A stretch of 9,928 nt of DNA from Candidatus Berkelbacteria bacterium (GCA_020058355.1 JAGVEG010000060.1:1-9928), one strand, 5' to 3'. Numbered from the stretch's first letter, positions 1 to 6,489 are shown. Notes: a model not told the origin generated them from the sequence alone. Made by a program: numbers and translations.

Positions 1-814
1 CCCATCCCTCAAGCGGGGTTGGCCGTACCTCAAGAATGGGAATACCACCCAGCTCACGCAGTTCTACTGAATCATCCTCCAATAGGTATGGTGGTACGAA
101 GGAGAATTCCGCATGCTCCTGCAGAGCAACCTTATGAAGCGCCTCCAGCTGACGTGGCGAGGCACTGTCACCAAGTACAAGAATCTTATCTACCTGATGC
201 TTTCTCAGTAAGGCCCGCACCTCATCTGGAGCAATACTCGTCGTTGTATCAACCACCACATGGGAAAAGCCATTTCCAACATGTACCCACCGTAGTAATT
301 CGGTTTGCGCAGCCTCACTCCCCACAAGTAAAAGCCGGGTAGTACCCACACCTGCCCGATACAGCAAGCGCTGCGTAATACGGACCAATGCGCGTCCCAA
401 GGCCACAAAGATTACCCCAAAGAACCATGCGTAGAGCACGGCAGCACGCGGCAAGAAGAAGGTTCCTTTCAATAGGAAGAGGAGGAGCACCACAAACGTA
501 ATTGCAGAAACCCCCAGCAACACCCGACTAAACTGCTTCACCCAGCCACGTGGCTGATGAATCGCGTACAAGCCAAGCCCCGCAAACACTACGAGGGAAA
601 GTACCACAATAGTAGGAACATAGTTCCAGTACTCAGCAAATGACTGCACACTCCCCTCACCGTAGACGATGCGCTGCTCAAGAGAACCGAGCCTGGTAAA
701 ATCAGGTAGTCCATACTGAACGCGTACCGTGTACGCAGTCCAGAAAGCTGCACAAAGGGCTGCAGCGTCAACGAATGGTCGGCTCAGTGCTGCGATAAGT
801 TCTGATCGTTTCAT
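1..814 (-). CDS. Polyprenyl glycosylphosphotransferase, N-terminal part (C-terminus beyond window)
   Basis: This is an open frame of 271 codons from the ATG at 814 to the left edge, with no stop. Hydrophobic segments lie at about residues 12-30 (weak), 64-86, 97-115 and 119-140. They are followed by a basic stretch (RALVRITQRLLYR, 141-153) and a Rossmann-like CoA-binding region starting TTRLLLVG (158-165). The visible part ends with GGIPILEVRPTPLEGW, the usual lead-in to the catalytic sugar-transferase domain of the WcaJ/WbaP-like family. Family members transfer a sugar phosphate from a nucleotide sugar to undecaprenyl phosphate at the inner membrane face, the first step of exopolysaccharide or glycan building. 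The catalytic domain is outside the window, so activity and sugar cannot be judged. Upstream of the ATG is only GAGG with a 2-base gap, a weak ribosome site. The gene follows a terminator by about 30 bases. The family call is by pattern recognition. Confidence 0.85.
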   Translation of the reverse strand, partial: MKRSELIAALSRPFVDAAALCAAFWTAYTVRVQYGLPDFTRLGSLEQRIVYGEGSVQSFAEYWNYVPTIVVLSLVVFAGLGLYAIHQPRGWVKQFSRVLLGVSAITFVVLLLFLLKGTFFLPRAAVLYAWFFGVIFVALGRALVRITQRLLYRAGVGTTRLLLVGSEAAQTELLRWVHVGNGFSHVVVDTTTSIAPDEVRALLRKHQVDKILVLGDSASPRQLEALHKVALQEHAEFSFVPPYLLEDDSVELRELGGIPILEVRPTPLEGW

Positions 815-843
815 ATCCTCTACACTAGCGGTTTTTTCCCAGC

Positions 844-869
844 AAAAACAGCGGCAAAGCCGCTGTTTT
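844..869 (-). terminator. Rho-independent terminator after the 67-residue protein gene
   Basis: An 11-bp perfect stem (845-855 pairs with 859-869, sequence AAAACAGCGGC on the plus strand) encloses a 3-base loop. Read on the minus strand, the stem ends in a run of five T (848-844). It lies 20 bases past the stop of the small gene and about 30 bases before the start of the next gene. The arms are A/T-rich at the base on both sides, so it could also work on the plus strand, but no plus-strand gene enters it. Confidence 0.85.
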
Positions 870-889
870 CTCGCCAAGCAGATAAATGC

Positions 890-1093
890 TTAGGCAGCCT
901 TCTTCAGGAAAGGAAGACCGGTACGGTCGTTCTCAATAACCATCATACCAGCTGGGATAGCATCAAGTGCCTTCTCAGGGTTAACAGTTAGTCCGAAGTA
1001 GTAAATGTCGCGTGTGTAACCACCCTTGAGGGTAGCGCGGCTGGTGTGAAGGTAGTAGGTCTTACCTTTCTTGTTTGTGTGTGCGTAGGCCAT
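890..1093 (-). CDS. Small basic conserved hypothetical protein, 67 residues
   Basis: The protein starts MAYAHTNKKGKTYYLH and ends RTGLPFLKKAA. It is lysine- and tyrosine-rich, with no membrane segment and no cysteine. The pattern (KGKTYYLH, a GGYTRDIYYF turn, a DAIPAG segment, then ENDRTGLPFLKK) looks like one compact beta-rich domain. I recall similar short proteins annotated as hypothetical in Patescibacteria, but I know no function. The gene is real: it has a good Shine-Dalgarno AGGAGT (1103-1098) 4 bases before the ATG, a strong sigma70-type promoter about 40 bases upstream, and its own terminator. It is therefore a single-gene unit built for solid expression. The positive charge would suit a nucleic-acid or ribosome-associated protein, but that is only inference. 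Confidence 0.85.
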   Translation of the reverse strand: MAYAHTNKKGKTYYLHTSRATLKGGYTRDIYYFGLTVNPEKALDAIPAGMMVIENDRTGLPFLKKAA

Positions 1094-1097
1094 GATT

Positions 1098-1113
1098 ACT
1101 CCTGTTCAACAGG
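1098..1113 (-). promoter_or_regulatory. Shine-Dalgarno overlapped by an inverted repeat (67-residue protein gene)
   Basis: On the minus strand CCTGTTGAACAGG (1113-1101) is a perfect inverted repeat, able to form a 5-bp stem with a 3-base loop. Its 3' arm shares the AGG of the ribosome site AGGAGT (1103-1098). If it folds in the mRNA, part of the ribosome site is paired. The stem is short, so the effect may be small. It could instead be a DNA operator site just downstream of the promoter. Confidence 0.45.
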
Positions 1114-1133
1114 TTACGAATTAGCTTGTATTG

Positions 1134-1161
1134 AGTATCCCTAACCTGTGCAGAGTGTCAA
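1134..1161 (-). promoter_or_regulatory. Sigma70-type promoter of the 67-residue protein gene
   Basis: On the minus strand there is a perfect -35 box TTGACA (1161-1156), a 16-base spacer, and a -10 box GATACT (1139-1134), which matches 4 of 6 consensus positions. Transcription should start near 1127, leaving a leader of about 33 bases before the ATG at 1093. The match quality and position make this the best promoter in the window. Confidence 0.75.
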
Positions 1162-1184
1162 CACTGGACAAATGGTCATTATAT

Positions 1185-1213
1185 AAAAAAGTACTTACAG
1201 AAAGCACTTTTTT
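1185..1213. other. A/T-rich stem-loop upstream of the small-gene promoter
   Basis: AAAAAAGT (1185-1192) pairs with ACTTTTTT (1206-1213) around a 13-base loop. Either strand gives a T-rich 3' side, so it may act as a weak two-way terminator insulating the small-gene promoter from the operon upstream. The stem is nearly all A-T, so its strength as a terminator is doubtful. Confidence 0.35.
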
Positions 1214-1291
1214 AATATGATTTTTCCCTCTCTAAAACGACTTGCAGACAGCAAACGAGCATGGATTACTAGATGAGGTAGAAAAACCAAC

Positions 1292-1381
1292 GGAGACTGT
1301 GGAAATAGAGAAAAGAGTCTCCTGGGGCGAATAGCCCCTCCCTTCAAACCAGCCCGCGAACACACCAGGTGTACGCGGGCT
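1292..1381. other. Three stem-loops in a row in the non-coding stretch after the carbon operon
   Basis: The non-coding stretch 1094-1417 (324 bases) holds, besides the small-gene promoter, three consecutive hairpins. The first is GGAGACT (1292-1298) with AGTCTCC (1316-1322). The second is GGGGC (1324-1328) with GCCCC (1334-1338). The third is AGCCCGCG (1351-1358) with CGCGGGCT (1374-1381), its loop holding an inner ACACC/GGTGT pairing. On the plus strand the last hairpin is followed, about ten bases on, by a T-rich run (1389-1400), like the end of a plus-strand RNA. On the minus strand they lie in the 3' untranslated region of pfkB, and the last one met (1322-1292) is followed by GGTTTTTC. 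I see no convincing plus-strand promoter and no open reading frame of note. This may be a terminator cluster, a stabilising 3' end, or a small RNA. Confidence 0.5.
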
Positions 1382-1417
1382 GAGTTATATTTGTTTTTTT
1401 GGGACCCTTAGTCCATG

Positions 1418-2434
1418 CTACACATCAAACCGATGACTCATATCGCCATCTTCAAGTGGCACTGCCTGGAGTTCATGGTGCTCAGCGAGCAGATGTGCCA
1501 TCTTGCGGCGGTTTACCAGGCCTGGCTGTGGGCCGATATGCTGGATAACCTGAGAAGCCTCACACTGACCCCAACGAAGCGCTTCCTGAATTGACTCACC
1601 TGCCGCTATAGCTGCAGAAAATGCACTAGTAAAGCTGTCGCCGGCTCCGGTAGCTTCGATCCGTGGTGCAGCCTTAATGATGCCGAGGTAGTAATAACTC
1701 ACTCCATCGCTGGCATAGGCACCATTTGGACCATCGGTAATAAGGGCAATCTTCACGCCAAGACCACACACCCCATCAAGCAATTCACGGAATGGTGTTC
1801 CTGCAGGCTTACCGAGGTAGAGCTCAGCTTCTTCACGATTCACCGCAAAGATCTCGGTCCGCTTCAGCAGCTCTTTGGCTGTTTCAGCACCAGAGCGCAA
1901 CTGGTAGGTGCCAGGCTGGTAGACCAACTTTGCATCTGTCTTATCAAGATAGGCACAGACCTGGGGCAAAATTACTTCAAAGCCCTGCCCCATTGAAGAA
2001 AGATACACCCACTCGCTTGACGCCATCTTTGGCAGGCGGAAGTGACGGTGCACATGATAGATCAGAATCGTGCGCTCACCATTTAGGTTAATGACAGTAT
2101 TGTAGTTCGACTCAAGACCGTGGTCCACGACCACGTACTCCGTTGAGACATTGTTCTTGGTAAACTCCTCCTTAATGCGCACTCCCTGTGCGTCCTCGCC
2201 GACATGACTGTAGATTGCGGTGCGGTAACCGAGGCGCGCCATGGCGATCGCGGCGTTTGCGGAGTTACCACCAATCAAATCATCCTTACGCTGTACGGGA
2301 ATTTTGTCAGCAAAGTTCAATCCCATCTGCTGAGGAAGATTTGGTGCGTCATACAGGTGTACGTCGTCCGTACTCATCTGCAGGAAGACGTCCTGCATGG
2401 TGTCACCGATTGAGATCCAGTCGTAAGAGTGCAT
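1418..2434 (-). CDS. PfkB-family carbohydrate kinase (substrate unknown)
   Basis: The protein has 338 residues, slightly longer than most ribokinase-fold enzymes. The N-terminus ISIGDTMQDVF (7-17) fits the substrate-binding start. The first PfkB signature begins with GGNSANAA (55-62). QPGT stands at 173-176, NREE at 199-202, TDGPNGA at 233-239 in the ATP-site region, and the second signature ATGAGDSF at 261-268 with the catalytic base Asp266. Members phosphorylate ribose, fructose, adenosine and related substrates with ATP. The whole-protein pattern (DKIP before the GGNSAN motif, YLSS, then QPGT) resembles a kinase type I recall from Patescibacteria, usually left as 'carbohydrate kinase'. The gene begins one base after tktB's stop and has no Shine-Dalgarno, so it is probably translationally coupled. 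As last gene of a pentose phosphate operon, ribose, another pentose, a nucleoside or a hexose phosphate are candidate substrates. Confidence 0.9.
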   Translation of the reverse strand: MHSYDWISIGDTMQDVFLQMSTDDVHLYDAPNLPQQMGLNFADKIPVQRKDDLIGGNSANAAIAMARLGYRTAIYSHVGEDAQGVRIKEEFTKNNVSTEYVVVDHGLESNYNTVINLNGERTILIYHVHRHFRLPKMASSEWVYLSSMGQGFEVILPQVCAYLDKTDAKLVYQPGTYQLRSGAETAKELLKRTEIFAVNREEAELYLGKPAGTPFRELLDGVCGLGVKIALITDGPNGAYASDGVSYYYLGIIKAAPRIEATGAGDSFTSAFSAAIAAGESIQEALRWGQCEASQVIQHIGPQPGLVNRRKMAHLLAEHHELQAVPLEDGDMSHRFDV

Positions 2435-2435
2435 A

Positions 2436-3407
2436 TTAGCGATTTAGGGAAAGTGCTTTGCGCGCAGCGGCAATAATATGCCGTGAGCGGAGACCGTAGC
2501 GATCCATGAGTTCATCAGGGGTACCTGATTCACCAAAGGAATCATGAATACCCACGCGAATGACTGGCATTGGGGCTGCTTCACCGATAAGCTCAGCTAC
2601 CGCACTACCAAGGCCACCGATAATCTGGGCCTCTTCAGCAACCACCACACAGCCAGTCTTCTTGGCCGAAGCAAGAATCGTGTGTGAGTCCAGCGGCTTA
2701 ATTGATGGTGAAGCAATCACCTCAAGCTCAATCCCCTCTCCGGCCAATTCTTCAGCTGCAAGCAGAGCTTCAGCAACCAGCGGGCCATTGGCGACCACGG
2801 TACAGTGGCTACCGTGACGGAGGGCATAGGCCTTCCCGATTTCAAAGGGCATATCGGGCTTGGTAAGCGTTGGGACGACATCTCGGCCAAAGCGGATGTA
2901 ACAAGGCCCATTATGAGCCACCAGGGCAGCTACAGCGGCACGTGTCTCGTGGATGTCAGTCGGAGCAATCACGAGCAAGTTCGGGAGTACACGCGTAATG
3001 GCGATATCTTCGAGTGCTTGGTGGGTAGCACCATCTGGACCTACAGAGATTCCTGCATGAGCACCGACCACCTTTACGTTCGCATTGCTGTAGCACACCG
3101 AAACACGCAGCTGATCCCAGTTTCTGCCCGGGTTAAACACTGCATAGCTTGCTACAAAAGGAATCTTCCCCGAAAGCGCAAGGCCCGCAGCGATTCCCAT
3201 CATGTTTTGCTCAGCAACACCTACTTCAACAAACTGCTTGGGCAACTCCTCGCGAAGCTTGGCCAGCATGATTGATTCAGTAAGGTCAGCGCACAGCGCC
3301 ATCACGTTTTTATTGGCTCGGGCAGCATCCAGCACACCAAGGCCAAAGCCCTCACGGGCCCTGCCCTTCTCTACGGTGCGAATATCAGTAAATCCTTTGT
3401 GTTCCAT
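2436..3407 (-). CDS. tktB: Transketolase, C-terminal subunit (pyrimidine-binding and C-terminal domains)
   Basis: The protein has 323 residues and covers the second half of a transketolase. The pyrimidine-binding domain occupies about residues 10-180, with FVEVGVAEQNMMGIAAG (59-75). Glu66 is the glutamate that activates the thiamine diphosphate ring. GPDGATHQ (123-130) is the conserved substrate-side segment. The C-terminal transketolase domain runs from about 190 to 320. It pairs with the product of the preceding gene to move two-carbon units between xylulose 5-phosphate and aldose phosphates in the cytoplasm. The ATG at 3407 directly abuts the TAA of tktA, and a full AGGAGGT (3418-3412) within the end of tktA lies 4 bases before it, the strongest ribosome site in the window. 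This suits equal production of two subunits. Similar half-size proteins occur as 1-deoxyxylulose 5-phosphate synthase halves, but the split pairing and pentose context favour transketolase. Confidence 0.93.
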   Translation of the reverse strand: MEHKGFTDIRTVEKGRAREGFGLGVLDAARANKNVMALCADLTESIMLAKLREELPKQFVEVGVAEQNMMGIAAGLALSGKIPFVASYAVFNPGRNWDQLRVSVCYSNANVKVVGAHAGISVGPDGATHQALEDIAITRVLPNLLVIAPTDIHETRAAVAALVAHNGPCYIRFGRDVVPTLTKPDMPFEIGKAYALRHGSHCTVVANGPLVAEALLAAEELAGEGIELEVIASPSIKPLDSHTILASAKKTGCVVVAEEAQIIGGLGSAVAELIGEAAPMPVIRVGIHDSFGESGTPDELMDRYGLRSRHIIAAARKALSLNR

Positions 3408-4235
3408 TTAGACCTCCTCGCTCATAATTTGCGTAAGTGCCACTGCTGCCTGCTCGGCGGTTGGTGGTTTGCCGTGCCAGCGGTAGTCGTACTCCATAAA
3501 ATCAACGCCTTTACCCGGAATGGTGTGGGCAATAATCACGGTTGGCCCATCGGTAATTGCGCGCGCTTCCATGCAGGCGTCCCAGATTGCGCGCACATTA
3601 TGGCCATCTACTTCACGGACATGCCAGTTAAACGCGCGATATTTATCCGCGAGTGGCTCAAGCGGCATGATTTGCTCGGTTGGGCCGTCGATTTGAATAT
3701 TATTACGATCAATAATGACGGTAAGGTTTGAAAGGCCGGCGTTTCCGGCAAACATTACGCCTTCCCAAATTTGACCCTCGTTGTGCTCACCATCAGAAAG
3801 AATGGCATAGACATGGCTTCGGCGTTCATCCAGCCGGTTGGCAAGTGCCATGCCAATTGCCTGGGAAATTCCCTGGGAAAGCGGGCCTGAAGACGTTTCG
3901 ATCCCCGGCAGTGCCAGATTATGGGGGTGTCCCTGTAGACGGCTATCAAGCTTGCGAAGTGTAAGGAGTTCTTCTTTCGGGAAGTATCCCGCCTCAGCAA
4001 GAGTGGCATAGAGCACGGGACAGATATGTCCACAGGAAAGTACCAGCTTATCCCGATCTTCCCATTCAGGCTCTTCAGCTTTGTGGCGTAAAACCTCGCC
4101 AAAATAAAGTGTGGCAAATACATCAGCCATTCCGAGTGGTCCGGCTGAGTGCCCTGAACCAGCCGCAGCCAGCATCGTAACGATACTGGCGCGGATGGCC
4201 TGAGCCTTTTCGCGAATAATGGTTTCGTGTAGCAC
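3408..4235 (-). CDS. tktA: Transketolase, N-terminal subunit (thiamine diphosphate-binding)
   Basis: The protein has 275 residues and covers the first half of transketolase. It shows GSGHSAGPLG (26-35), the histidine motif CGH (68-70) and GHP (102-104). The thiamine diphosphate and metal motif runs from SDGEHNEGQIWE (147-158) to DRNNIQIDG (176-184), with Asp148 and the Asn178-Asn179 pair as metal-site residues. GKGVDFME follows near 241-248. The start is a GTG at 4235, supported by GGAGGGG (4246-4240) just upstream. No ATG fits the alignment. The gene sits 18 bases after gap and abuts tktB. Splitting of transketolase into two genes is known in archaea and several bacterial groups, including Patescibacteria. 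Together with tktB it should form one active cytoplasmic enzyme. Confidence 0.93.
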   Translation of the reverse strand: MLHETIIREKAQAIRASIVTMLAAAGSGHSAGPLGMADVFATLYFGEVLRHKAEEPEWEDRDKLVLSCGHICPVLYATLAEAGYFPKEELLTLRKLDSRLQGHPHNLALPGIETSSGPLSQGISQAIGMALANRLDERRSHVYAILSDGEHNEGQIWEGVMFAGNAGLSNLTVIIDRNNIQIDGPTEQIMPLEPLADKYRAFNWHVREVDGHNVRAIWDACMEARAITDGPTVIIAHTIPGKGVDFMEYDYRWHGKPPTAEQAAVALTQIMSEEV

Positions 4236-4253
4236 GGTGCCCCTCCGTGGTAC

Positions 4254-5279
4254 TTAGGCGCGGACTTTCTGTCCGACAGAAATCACGTGCTCAACCAAAC
4301 GGTTGCTGTAGCCCCATTCATTGTCGTACCAGGCAACCACTTTGACGAAGTTACCACCAACAACACGAGTCAATTCAAGGTCTACCACACTTGAGTGACT
4401 GTCACCCTTGTAGTCGCTTGAAACCAATGGCTCATTAGAGACACCGAGGATGCCCTTGAAGCGATCGGTTTGGCTTGCTGCGGTAAGTGCTGCATTAACC
4501 TCTTCAACGGTAACATCACACTTCAGGAGAACAGTGATATCAGAAAGTGAAACAGTAATGACAGGAACGCGGAATGAAAGACCATCAAACTTACCCTTCA
4601 GCTGTGGAAGTACTTCAGCGGTAGCAATAGCTGCACCGGTTGAGGTAGGAACAATGTTCTGAGCGGCAGCACGTGCTTCACGCAGATCCTTGAGTGGCGC
4701 GTCCTGCAGCGCCTGGGAGGCAGTGTAGGCATGAACTGTAGACATGAGCGCTTTCTCAATACCAAATGACTCATCAAGGACTGCCATCACAGGAGCGATA
4801 CAGTTGGTGGTACAGGAAGCATTACTCGTAACTACTTCTTCACCGACGGGCTCATCAACACCAAGAACGTGGGTCTTTGCCGCAGGATTACCATCCTTCG
4901 CCTTTGAAGGAGCAGAGATCACGACCCGTTTTGCGCCAGCTGTAACATGAGCCTGTGCGGATGCGCTATCAACAAAGCGGCCGGTTGATTCAATGACAAC
5001 ATCTGTATCAAGACTTCCCCATGGAATCATTGCAGGGTCCTTCTCAGCGAACACAGGAATGTGCAGACCATCAACAATGATGGTCTTTTCGTCATAACTT
5101 ACTTCGTGAGCGTAGGTACCGTAATTAGTATCGTGCTTCAGAAGAAGAGCGAGGGTCTTGGTGTCAGTAAGATCATTGATACCAACAATTTCACACTCAT
5201 CACGGTGGGCAAATGCAACTTTCAGTGCGTTGCGTCCGATGCGACCAAAACCATTAATGCCAATGCGTACCTTGCTCAT
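4254..5279 (-). CDS. gap: Glyceraldehyde-3-phosphate dehydrogenase, type I
   Basis: The protein has 341 residues, normal for the family. The nucleotide-binding start is INGFGRIGRNALK (8-20). Asp36 in GINDL (33-37) sits where an acidic residue favours NAD over NADP. The active site SNASCTTNCIAP (152-163) carries catalytic Cys156, and His183 lies in HAYT. PTSTGAA (211-217) and WYDNEWGYS (317-325) are present. After HAYT the sequence reads ASQALQDAP instead of the common ATQ/TVDGP form, a variant close to what I recall from Patescibacteria. The enzyme oxidises glyceraldehyde 3-phosphate to 1,3-bisphosphoglycerate. It is placed between rpe and tktA, with gaps of 9 and 18 bases, so it takes up the triose phosphate made by transketolase. 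The start has no clear Shine-Dalgarno. Phosphoglycerate kinase is not adjacent. Confidence 0.97.
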   Translation of the reverse strand: MSKVRIGINGFGRIGRNALKVAFAHRDECEIVGINDLTDTKTLALLLKHDTNYGTYAHEVSYDEKTIIVDGLHIPVFAEKDPAMIPWGSLDTDVVIESTGRFVDSASAQAHVTAGAKRVVISAPSKAKDGNPAAKTHVLGVDEPVGEEVVTSNASCTTNCIAPVMAVLDESFGIEKALMSTVHAYTASQALQDAPLKDLREARAAAQNIVPTSTGAAIATAEVLPQLKGKFDGLSFRVPVITVSLSDITVLLKCDVTVEEVNAALTAASQTDRFKGILGVSNEPLVSSDYKGDSHSSVVDLELTRVVGGNFVKVVAWYDNEWGYSNRLVEHVISVGQKVRA

Positions 5280-5288
5280 AACGAATAC

Positions 5289-5942
5289 TTACAAATGAGT
5301 TGCGACAACCTGCTCGAGGTCATGTATATACTGCGCCAGGTTCTCAATACCTGCAAGCTTTGACGTCATCACCACGCGACAGGCGCCTGCCGTTGCGTAG
5401 TTGAGAATATTCTCTGGTCCCACCCCACCATCAACTGAAATTGGCATCCCCGGCCACCGCGCGGCAATATGAGAAACACGTTCAAGACTTCCCGGAACCT
5501 GCTCTTGGCCACTTGCCCCCGGTGTCACCGCCATAACCTGCACTGCAGCGAACTGGAGCCCCTCAAGGCGTTCAAGGGAGGTCTGAGGATTCAGGGTAAT
5601 GACTACTTCATGGAAGACATCGGCAGCCTCGGCAAGCATGCGGCGAACCTCTTCCCGAGTTTCATAACTCTCAACATGCAGGACCACTCGACGCACACCA
5701 AGGGCCAGCAGGTCAGGAAAGAATCGCTCTGGATGATACGTCATGATATGCGCCTCACTTGGCAGGGCCCCAGGAATACTCAGAATTTCAAAAGGCTGCA
5801 AGGTAATTGTTGGCACAAACTGGCCATCCATAATATCAAGATGTGCCATGGTAACGCCGGCCTCGCGGTAGCGCTGGATGATCCCGACATACGCCTCAGG
5901 GGTGTGTGCCAGAATACCTGGCAGGATAGTCATTGGTTTCAT
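5289..5942 (-). CDS. rpe: Ribulose-phosphate 3-epimerase family protein
   Basis: The 217-residue TIM-barrel protein is of normal length. The four metal ligands of the family are all visible: His34 and Asp36 in HLDIMDGQFVP (34-44), His65 in EAHIMTYHPE (63-72), and Asp171 in SVDGGV (169-174). Asp36 and Asp171 also serve as the acid-base pair. The enzyme interconverts ribulose 5-phosphate and xylulose 5-phosphate. It is divergent in two places: the first strand reads LPGIL where most have PSIL, and the phosphate loop reads TPGASGQ (140-146) where most have NPGFGGQ. A related ketohexose epimerase cannot be fully excluded, but the operon with rpiB and transketolase supports Rpe. No Shine-Dalgarno is seen before the ATG at 5942. 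An ATG at codon 4 is an alternative start. The gap to rpiB is 34 bases and contains a small inverted repeat (5955-5969). Confidence 0.88.
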   Translation of the reverse strand: MKPMTILPGILAHTPEAYVGIIQRYREAGVTMAHLDIMDGQFVPTITLQPFEILSIPGALPSEAHIMTYHPERFFPDLLALGVRRVVLHVESYETREEVRRMLAEAADVFHEVVITLNPQTSLERLEGLQFAAVQVMAVTPGASGQEQVPGSLERVSHIAARWPGMPISVDGGVGPENILNYATAGACRVVMTSKLAGIENLAQYIHDLEQVVATHL

Positions 5943-5976
5943 GGCTGGGTGCAGTCTGAAGATTTCAGAAATGAGT

Positions 5977-6444
5977 TCATTGATTCTCGCGAGCTAGTCG
6001 ATAGGCAAACTGCTCAAGTTGCTCAAGTTTGTGGAGGCGTCGCACATGGCGCTCTTCACCTGAGAATGGTGTTTCTAGGAAGCGCTTGGTGATTTCCTCC
6101 GCTTTTTCAACGGTAAGAAAATCCGCGGCAAGCACCAGTACGTTGGCATCATTATCGCGACGAGTTTCAACAGCCACCTCAGGCGACCAGACGAGCGCTG
6201 CTCGAATACCAGGAATCTTATTCGCCGCCATCACCATTCCCTCACCCGACCGACAGATCAAAATCCCACGGGAAGCCGTAAATGTACGCACCTGTCGGCA
6301 TACTGCTAAAGCATAATCTGAATAATCAGTACTTGTGGTGTCGTAGGTACCACAATCAACAAGCGTGAAGTCCTGGCCGAGCTCATGCTCAAGCCGCTCT
6401 TTGAGCTGCAGGCCGCCGTGATCGGCACCAAGATAGATAGTCAT
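5977..6444 (-). CDS. rpiB: Ribose-5-phosphate isomerase B (RpiB/LacAB family)
   Basis: The chosen start gives 155 residues beginning MTIYLGADHGG, the usual N-terminus of the family. The ORF is open to a TTG at 6474, with another ATG at 6462, but the extra ten residues match nothing I know and none of the three starts has a Shine-Dalgarno. In the chosen numbering the substrate loop includes TDYSDYA (39-45), catalytic Cys64 stands in ILICRSGEGM, and AANKIPGIRAALV (73-85) follows. Two departures from E. coli RpiB are clear: the glycine after the catalytic cysteine is arginine, and the histidine of QHNDTNV, linked to ring opening, is aspartate in RRDNDANV. The enzyme should interconvert ribulose and ribose 5-phosphate. 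The stop is TGA, so TGA is not recoded here. It is the first gene of the carbon operon, close behind a terminator; I could not identify its promoter with confidence. Confidence 0.88.
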   Translation of the reverse strand: MTIYLGADHGGLQLKERLEHELGQDFTLVDCGTYDTTSTDYSDYALAVCRQVRTFTASRGILICRSGEGMVMAANKIPGIRAALVWSPEVAVETRRDNDANVLVLAADFLTVEKAEEITKRFLETPFSGEERHVRRLHKLEQLEQFAYRLARENQ

Positions 6445-6489
6445 ACGTGTAGGGTACTGCATGTGAGAAGACAAAAAAAGAGGTACAAC

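Noticed and set aside
1217..1276. 19-codon plus-strand frame in the non-coding gap (ATG at 1217, TGA stop)
   Set aside because: It is very short, lacks a ribosome site and has no supporting promoter; it overlaps no conserved signal.
2805..3275. 156-residue open frame on the plus strand opposite tktB
   Set aside because: It is antisense to a strong transketolase gene and has no family features.
2436..4235. Reading tktA and tktB as a transketolase broken by a frameshift
   Set aside because: Both halves have proper starts and stops, and tktB has a full AGGAGGT and an exact TAA-ATG junction; split transketolase is an established arrangement.
5469..6092. 207-residue open frame on the plus strand opposite rpe and rpiB
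   Set aside because: It lies fully opposite two well-supported genes, has no recognisable motif or ribosome site, and its composition looks like an antisense shadow.
6445..6474. Longer rpiB start at TTG 6474 or ATG 6462
   Set aside because: The extra residues do not match the family N-terminus, and neither start has a Shine-Dalgarno; the ATG at 6444 gives the usual beginning. It remains possible, since no start is well marked.
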